DNA of 64,000 nt from CAZEAN01 sp964510225 (GTDB lineage Bacteria; Planctomycetota; Planctomycetia; Isosphaerales; Isosphaeraceae). The notes beneath the pieces were generated by a model. That model saw only the letters and a list, made by a program, of their open reading frames with translations, had not been told where the DNA came from and did not search any database. The position numbers were made by a program, and so were the translations under genes. The stretch lies in NCBI GenBank assembly GCA_964510225.1, contig CAZEAN010000006.1, forward strand, positions 1-64,000, read 5' to 3'. Shown here piece after piece: positions 16,844 through 26,360 of the stretch. Each line of letters begins with the position of its first letter. The first letter of the stretch is position 1.

Positions 16844-19219
16844 TTAGCCGTTATTCGTGTTGAGATCGTCGTCAGGACCGTCAACGCTCCGAGTCGACCG
16901 ATAGCTGGTGTAGCTGCCGTATGAGGCGTAGCCGTAACCGTAGTAGCCACCGTAACGACTGTGCGAGCGGGCCCCGTTCACAACGACACCAAGGACTGGG
17001 ATCCCAGCGCCGGCGAGGAGGTGGTTGGTCCGCTCGACCGCCGGCATCCGGCTCTGATCGTGACGAGTGGCAACGACTGCACCGTCCGCGTAGCGTCCGA
17101 GGATCAAGGCATCGGGGACTGGGAGGAGCGGCGGCGTGTCGATGATCACCACATCGAAGCTCCGTCGGAGTCGTTCGATCATCGGACCAAACGACTGACC
17201 TCGGAGGACGCGGTTCGGATTCGATTCAGGCGAACCCGCTGGGAGGATTTGGCAGCCATCAACCTGGGCGATCGGTGCGAGGGCGTCTTCCAAGGTTGCA
17301 TCACCACGGAGGACGTCACTGAGGCCGGGGCATTCGGGAACTTCGAAGAGACGACCGAGCGTCGCTCGTCGGAGGTCGGCATCGATCACCACAGTCGAGG
17401 TTCCGGCCTCGGCACAACGGACGGCCAACTGAGCGGCGAGAGTCGTCTTCCCTTCACTCCCGACGGCGCTGGTGATCATCACACAGCGTCCTCGAGGACC
17501 ACCGTCACCGCAGAGCGCGACCCGGAGGTGTTCCAACTGTTGCACGAATTGCTCGAACTTAGGATCACTCTCTGGGCCGATCAGTTGTCGACGCTTCGAC
17601 GATCGAGCATCGGGAAGCGGCGGGACAGCAAAGACTTCGGCGGTCACTCGGTTCGAGAGTGAATCGGTGTCGGTCACTCGACCAGCACGCATCTCAACAA
17701 GGGTGACGAGTCCGAGGACAAGACCGAGGACAGCGAGAGGAGCCATCGCGAGCATCTTGACTCGATTGTCCGAGACCGGCTCTTCATTCGCCATCGGCGG
17801 GCTGACCTGCTGGATCCGGCCCTGACCCCGAGCATCAAACTCAAGTTCTGAGAGGAGGATATCGACCCGTTCAGCCATCGTCTTCCGGCTGTTCAAATCT
17901 TGCGTGATGAACCGGCTCTTGAGTTGGTTGGCCCCTTGTTCCCGGTCTTCAACCTTCAACTCTTCGAGCTGGGTCCGAGTCATCTTGATCTGGCGGTCAA
18001 TCTGATTCACGCTCCGGACCGCGGATTGCAACGCTGATTCGGGATTGAGTTGACCAGTCGGTGCGAGTTGCGCTCTGATCTGCGGCTCAAGTTGGTCCCA
18101 GAGGAGGTTGTACGCCGACTCAAGCTCCTGTTGTTGCTGCACGAGACTCCGGATCGAAGGATCGGCCGCGTTCCGGTGCATCCGTCGGTACTTTTCGAGC
18201 CGACCAACCACATCGGAAAGTTCCGCCTTAAGCTGCTGGACCTCGGGGCGATTGAGGAATTCAGCATCGATCCGGGCTTCGAGGTATTGGTCAGAACCAC
18301 CGGGGATCTGTGGGAGCAGTGAAGTTTCTTCGCGGACCGAGTCCAACTCTGCTTCTGCTTGGACCTTCTCGAATTCGAGGTTGAGCAACCGGCTTTGGAG
18401 GCTTGCATACTGGTTGATGTCAACCGTGTAGCTTCCATCAGTTGAATCCGAACCGGAATTTGCCAAGTCCCCGGCACCTTGCGAACCATCGAAGAGGAGT
18501 GAAGGTCTTCCCTCACGCTTCGCAAGTTGGATCAGTTCGTCCTCGAGAGTCTTGATTTCGCTCTCAAGTTCGGTTGCGTGTGCGCGGAGTTCTTGGATCC
18601 GTCTGGTGTTCCGGACATCGGCCCAGTATTTGTCCACCTTCAAGTACGAAGCGACAACTGATTCGACGATTGTTTTGGCTTCGGTCGGTGAGGGTGATTC
18701 CGCGATGACTTCGATGAGGAAGGTGTTGGGACGGGCCGTGACCTTGAGCATATCACGGAGCTTTGCTTCAACGTCGAGTGCCTTCCGGATGCTCGGCTGT
18801 GAAGTCACTTTGGGGTCAACCGCGACCTCGGAGAGAACCCTCGGGCTCACGATCAGCTCGATCTGCGTGTTGAGGTCGTCGTTGAAATCACTCGACTTCC
18901 CACCGTAGGGGTTCGCCCCTCGAGGGTCGACATAAAGGAGACTTAGCGATTCATAGACCGGTTCATAGCGGAGGTAGATCAAGACAGCGAGTGCGGCGGT
19001 TCCAGCGATCCAGAGCGCCAACGCTTGCCACCAGTGTCGGGCCAACCCACGCAAGACCATCCGAACACTCAAGGCGGCGTTACCGCCGGTTGAGCTTTGA
19101 CCTTCAAACGGTCGAGGCAACCGTGCTGTCGACGGAAGGTCGGGGAGACGACCAATTTCCGGAAGCCGGGCCAGCTGTTGGTTAGGTTGCGGGGTTTCGG
19201 GAGTCTCAGCTGTATCCAT
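16844..19219 (-). CDS. Wzc-type tyrosine autokinase / chain-length determinant
   Basis: A 791-aa bacterial tyrosine kinase. The Wzz-type N-terminal part has TM1 at about residues 62-83, a long periplasmic coiled-coil region (ELRAHATELESEIKTLEDEL and onward) and TM2 at about 487-510. The cytoplasmic kinase has Walker A SAVGSEGKTTLAAQ near 590, A' VVIDADLRR and Walker B VVIIDTPPLLPVPDA, ending in a Tyr-rich tail (YGGYYGYGYASYGSYTSY) for autophosphorylation. It controls EPS polymerisation and export. The start is placed at ATG 19219 with GAGGTGG nine bases upstream; an in-frame start 48 codons earlier gives an Arg-rich, unlikely extension. It is the first gene of the operon. No Wza-type outer-membrane exporter is encoded in this window. 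Confidence 0.93.
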   Translation of the reverse strand: MDTAETPETPQPNQQLARLPEIGRLPDLPSTARLPRPFEGQSSTGGNAALSVRMVLRGLARHWWQALALWIAGTAALAVLIYLRYEPVYESLSLLYVDPRGANPYGGKSSDFNDDLNTQIELIVSPRVLSEVAVDPKVTSQPSIRKALDVEAKLRDMLKVTARPNTFLIEVIAESPSPTEAKTIVESVVASYLKVDKYWADVRNTRRIQELRAHATELESEIKTLEDELIQLAKREGRPSLLFDGSQGAGDLANSGSDSTDGSYTVDINQYASLQSRLLNLEFEKVQAEAELDSVREETSLLPQIPGGSDQYLEARIDAEFLNRPEVQQLKAELSDVVGRLEKYRRMHRNAADPSIRSLVQQQQELESAYNLLWDQLEPQIRAQLAPTGQLNPESALQSAVRSVNQIDRQIKMTRTQLEELKVEDREQGANQLKSRFITQDLNSRKTMAERVDILLSELEFDARGQGRIQQVSPPMANEEPVSDNRVKMLAMAPLAVLGLVLGLVTLVEMRAGRVTDTDSLSNRVTAEVFAVPPLPDARSSKRRQLIGPESDPKFEQFVQQLEHLRVALCGDGGPRGRCVMITSAVGSEGKTTLAAQLAVRCAEAGTSTVVIDADLRRATLGRLFEVPECPGLSDVLRGDATLEDALAPIAQVDGCQILPAGSPESNPNRVLRGQSFGPMIERLRRSFDVVIIDTPPLLPVPDALILGRYADGAVVATRHDQSRMPAVERTNHLLAGAGIPVLGVVVNGARSHSRYGGYYGYGYASYGSYTSYRSTRSVDGPDDDLNTNNG

Positions 19220-19395
19220 CGCGATGTGCCACCTCGGTCGGGTCGATCGATGGTGCTTCCGTTCGGCGGGAAAGGAACACGCGGGGAGCCGCGCTCGGCA
19301 TTGGAATGTCGACCGGGCTCGATCACCATCAGTTTGGTTAGTGCCAAACCGATTACTTAACAAGGGGGGCCGGGCTTATGGGAGGCCCACCTTTA

Positions 19396-19425
19396 ATGCT
19401 ATCCTTCTCCGAGAAGGACGGTCAA
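19396..19425 (-). promoter_or_regulatory. Candidate wzc operon promoter with palindromic operator
   Basis: On the minus strand TTGACC (19425-19420) and TAGCAT (19401-19396) are 18 bases apart, a plausible sigma-70 pair. The spacer is almost entirely a 17-nt palindrome at 19402-19418 (arms TCCTTCTC and GAGAAGGA around one central base). A protein bound there would sit between -35 and -10, the geometry of MerR-type activators or of a blocking repressor. The predicted leader to ATG 19219 is about 170 nt. The rest of the 425-bp divergent region (19220-19644) shows no other clear signal. Confidence 0.5.
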
Positions 19426-19644
19426 ATCAAAAATACGTGACGCTTTGCCCTAATGCGAACCCGATTTGGATCAAAACCGCTCAAGAACTTCTTCCGGGGC
19501 TTTTTCGTCCTCTACGATTCCGCTCTGTATGATGCCTAATGTAACGGTCAATGCGCTGATATCAATCGGTCATTCTCGTGTAACGCTGATCGTTTTGAAA
19601 AGTGACCTTCATCGAATTCAACCAAGATTTTTCCGGGATTCGAC

Positions 19645-22600
19645 GTGGATAACAAACCTCAGGCTCCGACCTTTCAGCGGCTCAACATGAAGGCTTTCGG
19701 CGTCTTCACGTTGGTTATTATAGTTCTTCTGTCGGTTTTGGTCGGGCTCTACCTGACCCGGCCAGCACGGCTTCAGGAGGTCGCCGCCAATCAGATCCGT
19801 GACTTGGTGGCGTCGGGACGGGTCGAAACGGCTCTTAAGCATCTCTTCAGTTATGTTGCGCTCTATCCTGATGATCTAGAGATGCTCAGGCTTCAAGCCG
19901 ATCTGATCGGCGAGCGGGCAACCTCGATCGAAGAGCTCCGGATGGCGATTCTTCTCCACCAGCGTCTTCTCCGGATCGACGATGAACGTTCGGTCGAGGA
20001 ACTTGATCCAATTCAACTCCGACTGGCGAATCTGATGATCCGCTATAGCGATCTCTACCGCTCAGGGATCGGTCTCACGGGACTCCCGGAACTCGCGACC
20101 CCCGGCGAACTCTACCAAGCGGCCGAGCGGGTCGCCCGCCAGGTTGTTGAGCGTCGCGACCAGGACCCTGATGCCTGGCGGACACTCGGGATGGCTCTCG
20201 AAGGCTTGATGACGTTCTCAAATCTGGACGAGTCTGAGGAATTGGCTGAGGCGATCGAATCCTATCAGAAGGCTCTTGAACTCGACCCTGGTGATCTGGT
20301 TGCAGGGGAACGTCTTTCCCTCCTTCTCCGCGATCGGTTGGACGATCCTGACCACGCCTCTGAAGTGATTGATCGACTCGTTGAGGCTCGGCCTGACGAG
20401 GTGGATCCCCTCTTAGTCCAGTACCGCCATCTCCGAGGGTTGTATCGCGAGGCAGAGGCGGCCGACGTATTGGACCGAGCGATGGAGATCGACCCAAAAG
20501 ATCGGCAACTCTTGATCAGTGCCGCTGAGTTTGCGATCCACCGCGGTGACCCTGTTGAGGCGCGCGAATATCTGGACTCGATCAATCTTGAGGAAGAGGG
20601 GGGGCACAATGACTCCGAAGAAGATGATCCGAGTGTCGGAGACCCGGAGGCTGAAGAATTCCGGATCCGGGTTCAGTTGCTCCGAGGTTTGATCTCACTC
20701 GCTCAGAAGGATCTGGAACAGGCGATCGATTTCTGGAGATCCGGTCTCTCGTTGGCGAAAGGGACCGACCATGAACTCACCTGGTGGATGGCGTTTATCC
20801 AGATCAGGCTCGGCGAGATTGACGACGCGGCTCCCTTGATGGACCAGTATCAACGCCTTGCGGGGGGGACAGAAGACAAACCGTTTCTCTTGCTTCAGGC
20901 CTTGATCGACGAGCAGCAAGGGAGGCCTCAACAAGCCGTTGACCTCCTCCAGGAGATCGAGAGTCGCTTACAAGGGAGGCTCCGCGAAGAAGCCTTGATG
21001 GCGCTCGGGCGGTGCGCGGAGACGATCGGTGATGTCGAAACAGCGCGGCGGGCTTATCAAGAAGCATCGGAGACGGGGAGCAACTCGACGGCACCGAGGC
21101 TTGCAAGTAGCCGGATCGACCTCGGCGAGATCGACCAACTCGAAGCGATCGATCAGGCGATCAACGAGGTCGGCGATGCACCCGAACTCTTACTTGCCAA
21201 AGCAAGAATCCTGATTCTTGAGGAGGCAGCCAAGAGCCCGAACAACCGGACTTGGGCTCGGGTCGATTCGATTCTTGATCAAATCGGTCGGGTAGTCGCG
21301 GAAGGCTCGGTACCGCTCGCATTGCTCCGTGCGGATCGTTGGGCAATCGACGGCGAAATCGACGAGGCGATCGCCGTACTCGAACGCGCAATCGGAGAGT
21401 CAGCAACCGATCCCAGGCTCTGGTCTGCAGTTGCAACTCTCTTGATCCGTTCCGACCGAACTCAAGAAGCGCTGGAACGGATTGACCAAGGGATCGAAGC
21501 GACCGTCAACAGCACGAAGCTCCGAAGCGACAAGGCGAAGGCACTCTTGGCGCTTGGGCGGGGTCGCGAAGCCCGTCAAGCGATGGTTGCCAACATCGTC
21601 GACTTCCCGAGCGAACGTCAAGCTGATCTCTACCAAGCGCTCGGCAGACTCTGCCGCACTCAAGGGGATCTTGAGGCCGCTCAGGCTGCCTTGGAATTGG
21701 CTCATCAAAAGAATCCGAGCGCTGTTCCACCGATGATCGGTTTACTGGAACTCGCGATCCAACGGGACGATGACAACCAAGCCGACGAAATTCTAAAGGA
21801 ACTCCGGGAACAAGGGGGACCAGAGAGTCTGACGTACCAGATCGGTCAGATCGCGACCCTCCTCCGACGTGCTGAGCGTTCAGGGAGTCCGGAAACCTCG
21901 GATGATCTCGCGGAGGCCCGCGAGGTCGCCGACGCCCTCGTCAAGGATGTCCCCACAATGGCGGTTGCTTACCTACTCCGAGGAAGAATTCTCGAACGCT
22001 TCGGCGAGTCGGAGGAGGCACTGAACGACTATCAAGAAGCCCTCGATCGGGGGCTCGAGGCTGCGCGGATCCTTGCGATCGAGCTTCTTGCCGATCTCGG
22101 CCGCTTCGACGCCTTGGAAGAGCTTGCGACTCGGGAGACGGAGCCGAACCAGACTGATCGCGATCCCAGAGCGGAGCTCTCCGTCACTGAAAGTGGGGAT
22201 GGTTCATCGGTGCAACGAACGCTCCGTGATCCTTCGATGACGGTGGGCGGTCTCGATTCGCTGATCGGGATCGACCGAGATTCGGGTAAGTTGGATCAGG
22301 ACTCGGGAGGAATTGACCCGATCCTCGGCCTGATCTCAGCACGGACCCTCCTCGGTCGCGGTGCCACAAGCCAAGCCGCCCGATTCCTGGAATCGTCCTC
22401 AGTGCTGAGTCGATCCGGACGTGATCCTCGGATCCCGAGGCTCTTAGAATTAGTCGGTCGGATCGATACTGCTGAGGTTCTCCTTTTGGAATCAGCACAA
22501 CGCGCAGGACCAGGTCAAGCCGGCCCCTGGGTCGAACTCTTGAGCTTCATGGCCCGCCATCAACGTGCTCGATCTCGGATCGATGCCCTGATCGACGCCG

Positions 22601-24156
22601 CGCTCTACAGCGTTGCCCCAACGCAACCCGAACTTCTTGAGGCTAGGCTCCGACTCGTCTCGGGCGATCTCCAGACTGCCGATCAATTGGTTGAAGAATC
22701 GCTTGAGGAAGATCCCGATGATCCTGAGACCCTCGAGTTCGCCGCCTCGTACTACAAGGAGTCGGGTCGATCAGCGCGGGCTGGAGAACTCCTCCGTCGT
22801 CTAATCGAACTTCATCCGGAGAACACCGGAGCCGTCCTCGAACTGGCGACTACCGTCTCGGGACCATCCGATGATCCCGATGCCTGGAACGAGGCGATGG
22901 AACTCTTGAAGGCGACCTCGGAGGGTGGCCAAGATCAGGGAGAATCGCCTGAAGTGAGACTTGCGATGGCGATCGTCCTTTCCAGGAGCCCGCAGGGTGA
23001 CCGGATCTCCGAAGCGATTACCCTCCTTGAAAATCTTCTGGCCGATCTCCCCGCGAGTCACCCTGTCGCTCAGTCCGCTCGCGATTACTTCGGGCGATTA
23101 CTGATGGCAATCGGTCAGTTTGGTCGGGCTGCTGAGATCGCGGCGATTAATGCGAAGGGGGAGTTCCAGACCCTTGAGTCACTGGCGCTTTATGCGGAAG
23201 CGTTATTGGCACTGGAACGGTGGGGGGATGCGGAAGAACCGCTCGATCTGATCCTCCGTCGGAGTCCTGGGAATTTCCGAGAGGCCAACCTGAGGGTCCA
23301 GCTCTTACTGAACCGTGGTGGGATCGACGCCATCGCCACTGAAGTTGAGCGACGACTTGAAAGGCTCGGAGCTTCCGTATTCCAACGAGCTGCGATTCTC
23401 GGATTGTTGAGGATTGAGGGGAGCCCCGAGGCATTGGAGACCGCTCAACAGATTGCCCAAAAGCTTGCCGAAGCTCGGCCGTCCTCAACAGGTTACGCTG
23501 CCGAAGTCGCCGTCAAGCGTGACGATCTCGATCGGGCGATGGAGTACTGTCGGTCGTCGATTAGCGTTCGATCGGTGACAACCGAAGAGGACTACCAGAC
23601 CGCTAAGGTGCTTTTCGAGATCGCTCAGCGTGGGAGGGCCGCTGAGGCCTTGGAAATCCTCCGAGAGGGGCTTGAATCTCGGTCGAGATCGGTCGGCCTT
23701 CTCCTCGGGGCCGCTCAAGTAGCACATCTGACTGGAGACTATCCGCTCGAAGTCGAATGCTACCGGAAGATCGTCCAAGAACGCCCAGACAACCAACTCG
23801 CACGATACAATCTCGCCCTCTCTCTCTCTGAAGGAATTGATGAACCGAACAAGGGGCTCGCAGAAATCGATCGACTCCAAGCGCAGGTTGGTTCAACCCC
23901 TTCGATCTTAGGTGCACGGGGGGTCATCCTAACCCGGCTCGGTGAGTTCGAGGAGGCGATCGCGAATCTCCTAGAAGCGATCGCACTGGAGCCAAGCCCG
24001 GTCCGGCACTTTTACCTTGCCCGTGCCTATCATGGCGATGATCGCCTTGATCAATGTCAAGGAGAACTCGAAATCGTCCGTCGCGAGGGGGTTCAAGTGG
24101 AGATGATCGACCCCTGGCATCAGGAAGACTTCAACCGATTGCTCCAAAACAAGTGA
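19645..24156 (+). CDS. Membrane-anchored giant TPR protein
   Basis: A 1503-aa protein with one N-terminal transmembrane helix (about residues 15-38, VFTLVIIVLLSVLVGLYL) and otherwise an almost continuous superhelix of TPR-like repeats (for example AIESYQKALELDPGDLVAGE, ALNDYQEALDRGLEAA, AIANLLEAIALEPSPVRHFY). A low-complexity acidic/Ser segment near residues 835-885 splits the array. It is transcribed divergently from the EPS operon and shares its control region. By analogy with AlgK, PelB, BcsC and PrsT-type TPR proteins of exopolysaccharide and PEP-CTERM systems, it may be a periplasmic scaffold for polymer export (inference). The start is GTG 19645; ATG 19687, just before the helix, is an alternative. 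Confidence 0.88.
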   Translation: MDNKPQAPTFQRLNMKAFGVFTLVIIVLLSVLVGLYLTRPARLQEVAANQIRDLVASGRVETALKHLFSYVALYPDDLEMLRLQADLIGERATSIEELRMAILLHQRLLRIDDERSVEELDPIQLRLANLMIRYSDLYRSGIGLTGLPELATPGELYQAAERVARQVVERRDQDPDAWRTLGMALEGLMTFSNLDESEELAEAIESYQKALELDPGDLVAGERLSLLLRDRLDDPDHASEVIDRLVEARPDEVDPLLVQYRHLRGLYREAEAADVLDRAMEIDPKDRQLLISAAEFAIHRGDPVEAREYLDSINLEEEGGHNDSEEDDPSVGDPEAEEFRIRVQLLRGLISLAQKDLEQAIDFWRSGLSLAKGTDHELTWWMAFIQIRLGEIDDAAPLMDQYQRLAGGTEDKPFLLLQALIDEQQGRPQQAVDLLQEIESRLQGRLREEALMALGRCAETIGDVETARRAYQEASETGSNSTAPRLASSRIDLGEIDQLEAIDQAINEVGDAPELLLAKARILILEEAAKSPNNRTWARVDSILDQIGRVVAEGSVPLALLRADRWAIDGEIDEAIAVLERAIGESATDPRLWSAVATLLIRSDRTQEALERIDQGIEATVNSTKLRSDKAKALLALGRGREARQAMVANIVDFPSERQADLYQALGRLCRTQGDLEAAQAALELAHQKNPSAVPPMIGLLELAIQRDDDNQADEILKELREQGGPESLTYQIGQIATLLRRAERSGSPETSDDLAEAREVADALVKDVPTMAVAYLLRGRILERFGESEEALNDYQEALDRGLEAARILAIELLADLGRFDALEELATRETEPNQTDRDPRAELSVTESGDGSSVQRTLRDPSMTVGGLDSLIGIDRDSGKLDQDSGGIDPILGLISARTLLGRGATSQAARFLESSSVLSRSGRDPRIPRLLELVGRIDTAEVLLLESAQRAGPGQAGPWVELLSFMARHQRARSRIDALIDAALYSVAPTQPELLEARLRLVSGDLQTADQLVEESLEEDPDDPETLEFAASYYKESGRSARAGELLRRLIELHPENTGAVLELATTVSGPSDDPDAWNEAMELLKATSEGGQDQGESPEVRLAMAIVLSRSPQGDRISEAITLLENLLADLPASHPVAQSARDYFGRLLMAIGQFGRAAEIAAINAKGEFQTLESLALYAEALLALERWGDAEEPLDLILRRSPGNFREANLRVQLLLNRGGIDAIATEVERRLERLGASVFQRAAILGLLRIEGSPEALETAQQIAQKLAEARPSSTGYAAEVAVKRDDLDRAMEYCRSSISVRSVTTEEDYQTAKVLFEIAQRGRAAEALEILREGLESRSRSVGLLLGAAQVAHLTGDYPLEVECYRKIVQERPDNQLARYNLALSLSEGIDEPNKGLAEIDRLQAQVGSTPSILGARGVILTRLGEFEEAIANLLEAIALEPSPVRHFYLARAYHGDDRLDQCQGELEIVRREGVQVEMIDPWHQEDFNRLLQNK

Positions 24157-24377
24157 AAGTAAGACGTTAAGATGCTTTCGAACAGTCGGTAGATTGATGT
24201 TGTCATCGGAGCTAATCTTCTGATGATCTCAATAAAAATCACGTCTGTTCGATTGTTTGGAATGATCGCTCGTTGAATAAACCAACCAAGCCTAGTGCGG
24301 AACCGATCAAGAGAGGAAGCAGATACGTTGGCTCGTTTCTCTTCTCAAATTACTTAACGATTGAGGGTCAAATAAAA

Positions 24378-24411
24378 TCACCCTAGCTACTTCGAGAGGT
24401 AGCTAGGGTGA
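24378..24411 (-). terminator. Rho-independent terminator after the PEP-CTERM gene
   Basis: A perfect 13-bp stem (24378-24390 with 24399-24411) and an 8-nt loop. On the minus strand it is followed by TTTTATTT, a good U-tract, about 60 nt past the stop of the PEP-CTERM gene. It lies between convergent genes and may also stop plus-strand transcription from the TPR gene. The remaining 24157-24473 interval holds no gene. Confidence 0.85.
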
Positions 24412-24473
24412 GGTTTGATCTACGAAGAATCAAATGATTGACTTCAGTAGTGTAGCGTTGGGTGAACGAACGC

Positions 24474-25208
24474 TTAGGCGTTCTTCTGTCGTCGACGGCG
24501 GATCAAACGGAATGCCGGGATACCAACTAGGCCGATGGCAACAAGCGTGATCGCCGAAGGTTCGGGAATGAAGAGAGCAGAGAAGCTACCGGAAGCAAAG
24601 GCTTGGAAGGATGCGAGGTTGTTTCCGGCGATCGTAAGACCAGGAATGACGTCCAGGAAGTCGATGTTGAACGCTTCGGTGTTATCGAATGCTTCCAGTG
24701 TGGGGTCGACGAAATCAGAGGACAAACTAACGGTCTGGGTGACGCCAGCGATTGGGGCACCGTCTTGACCACCAAAGGTAGCTTCGGGTTCGGGAGAAGC
24801 GTCGCCAGTAACTTGGAGAGCGGAATTGATAAAGGTCAACCCGACCAAAGTTTGGCCCGTAGCGTCTTCGATCGACAAGGTCCCGGTTCGGTCAAAAACC
24901 TGCTGACCTCCAGAACTGATCGAGGAAAGTGTGGTGACGGTGAGGTCCAACGTTCCGTTGATATCGACACCAGATTGGGCGCCGTTGGTCAAGATGACGT
25001 CTGGAGCTGTGAATCGGAAGACGACTGGTACGCTGACAGAGGTGATCCGGGCAGCACCACCACCAAAGTTTGTATAGGTGATCGCTGGGGTGACTGCACC
25101 ATTGACCTGGGTGAATTCACCAAACGAGGCAGTTCCTTGCGCATTGACGGCGCCTGAGAAGGCGACCAACAGCAAGGATGAAAGTGCGAGTGAAACAAAG
25201 CGGTTCAT
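24474..25208 (-). CDS. PEP-CTERM sorting-signal protein
   Basis: A 244-aa secreted protein. It has a signal peptide at residues 1-23 (MNRFVSLALSSLLLVAFSGA, cut near VNAQ). An all-beta, Gly/Thr/Ser-rich middle follows, with few charged residues and no Cys. The C-terminus is a canonical PEP-CTERM signal: FIPEPS, a hydrophobic helix (AITLVAIGLVGIPAF) and RLIRRRRQK. It is the evident substrate of the exosortase encoded at 15625-16605. The start is ATG 25208 with GAGGAG 12 bases upstream; an in-frame start 15 codons earlier would spoil the signal peptide. The function of the mature domain is unknown. The gene has its own leader structure and terminator, suggesting separate, abundant expression. 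Confidence 0.92.
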   Translation of the reverse strand: MNRFVSLALSSLLLVAFSGAVNAQGTASFGEFTQVNGAVTPAITYTNFGGGAARITSVSVPVVFRFTAPDVILTNGAQSGVDINGTLDLTVTTLSSISSGGQQVFDRTGTLSIEDATGQTLVGLTFINSALQVTGDASPEPEATFGGQDGAPIAGVTQTVSLSSDFVDPTLEAFDNTEAFNIDFLDVIPGLTIAGNNLASFQAFASGSFSALFIPEPSAITLVAIGLVGIPAFRLIRRRRQKNA

Positions 25209-25229
25209 GGTCGGGACGATCTCCTCAAT

Positions 25230-25272
25230 GAGTGGTCGCGGGAGATGAGCCACTCCGGCACCTGACGGAGTG
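25230..25272 (-). promoter_or_regulatory. Three-arm alternative hairpin in the PEP-CTERM leader
   Basis: Three short arms alternate: GAGTGG (25230-25235), CCACTCCG (25250-25257) and CGGAGTG (25266-25272). The middle arm forms a 7-bp stem with the 25266 arm or a 6-bp stem with the 25230 arm. In the transcript the last arm ends three bases before the GAGGAG ribosome-binding site. The two structures are mutually exclusive, as in attenuators and translational switches; function is inferred. The rest of 25273-25484 shows no clear signal. Confidence 0.4.
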
Positions 25273-25484
25273 ACCTGGATCGTTGTGGGTTTGGCCGGGC
25301 CGAATCAGGTCTCTTGAGGACTGAAACGACCTGGAGGTGCAGTAGGCTGGTCGATGAACTGGGCTCTCCGATGAAGTCCTTGATCCGATTCAGGCGGATT
25401 ACCTAGGGTCTGGATCTTACCAGGCCTTTGGCAACGATGCCACTTGTGAGTTTGGTCAGAGAAAACGATTTTCGGACAAATGAC

Positions 25485-26297
25485 TTAACTTGTTGTTGAG
25501 TTCGTTGTCAGTCGATTCTCGATGATCGGGATCAGGTCGCTGATGAAATTCTCCGAAGGGCTATCTTCGGCGTTGATTTCACGAGGACCGAGAGGACGTT
25601 CGATCTGAACCTTAAACATCTCTGGCTCTCGGCGGAAAAGCTTTCGAGTCGTTGATGCGAGTGGATCCCAGGTCTTCACATGCCTGAAGGAATAGTACAC
25701 CTCTTTGAGGTCATCGGCGCCACCGTCAGGCTTGGAATAAACCAACGCATCGAATGAAGCTTGTTCAGCACCGGCATCGGTCTTGAAGCGGATCTGTTCC
25801 CGACGAGGCCCATTGACCAAATCGTAACCAAAGGCAGGGAAGCAACGAGTCGGTGCGTGGCCGAAGACTCGGTTGGCTGGTCCAAACGCAACAAGGACAG
25901 TCAAGGAAACGCCTGTCCGGTTATCTACATAGCGTCGAGCCATATAGTCAGAACAGCCAGCGATCGTCAGGGTTTTTTCATCCATATACTGTTCTTCACC
26001 GACCATCTCCCAATGACCGATTGTCCTCGGAAGATCACGCATTGGGAACGGAGGAGCCTGAGCTGCTTCAGCAGCATCGGCAAATTGACCCTCTTGGAAA
26101 TTGCGGGCAACGGCCGAAGCTGAGAGGAGGATGCAGCAGAGAACCATCCAGAGCCAGGGAGATCGGATGAGCGGGATCCGGATCGCGTTGTTCGTTTCGG
26201 TCCGCGTCGCGAGTTCATTGCCCTGGCGAGGCTGGAGTTCGGTTGAGGGTGTCGTCGTGGTCGTTGTCTCTACGGCAACGGTATTTTCTTCAGCCAC
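25485..26297 (-). CDS. EpsI/DUF3485-type exosortase-associated protein
   Basis: A 270-aa protein, with a Thr-rich cytoplasmic N-terminus, one transmembrane segment (about residues 50-65, WLWMVLCCILLSASAVA) and an exported domain. The EpsI family signature is present as FGHAPTRCFPAFGYDLV (H-x-P-x-x-C-x-P-x-x-G), with VFGPANR-like VAFGPANRVF before it and YYSFRHVKTWDP after. EpsI domains are usually fused to, or adjacent to, exosortases and are required for EPS export in some systems; here the gene is 9 kb from its exosortase. The start is taken at GTG 26297, which has GGAG ten bases upstream; a TTG at 26366 would add 23 Arg-rich residues. It lies downstream of the sugar transferase gene in the same direction. 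Confidence 0.9.
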   Translation of the reverse strand: MAEENTVAVETTTTTTPSTELQPRQGNELATRTETNNAIRIPLIRSPWLWMVLCCILLSASAVARNFQEGQFADAAEAAQAPPFPMRDLPRTIGHWEMVGEEQYMDEKTLTIAGCSDYMARRYVDNRTGVSLTVLVAFGPANRVFGHAPTRCFPAFGYDLVNGPRREQIRFKTDAGAEQASFDALVYSKPDGGADDLKEVYYSFRHVKTWDPLASTTRKLFRREPEMFKVQIERPLGPREINAEDSPSENFISDLIPIIENRLTTNSTTS

Positions 26298-26360
26298 TTT
26301 AGTATTTCTCCGGTGGTCTCTCTGCCTTCTGCTTTTGACAAGATCAAGCGAACTCCAAAC

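Noticed and set aside
25421..25460. Possible sigma-54 promoter (TGGCA...TTGC) before the PEP-CTERM gene, as known in some PEP-CTERM systems
   Set aside because: The spacing between the GG and GC elements is too short for a sigma-54 site.
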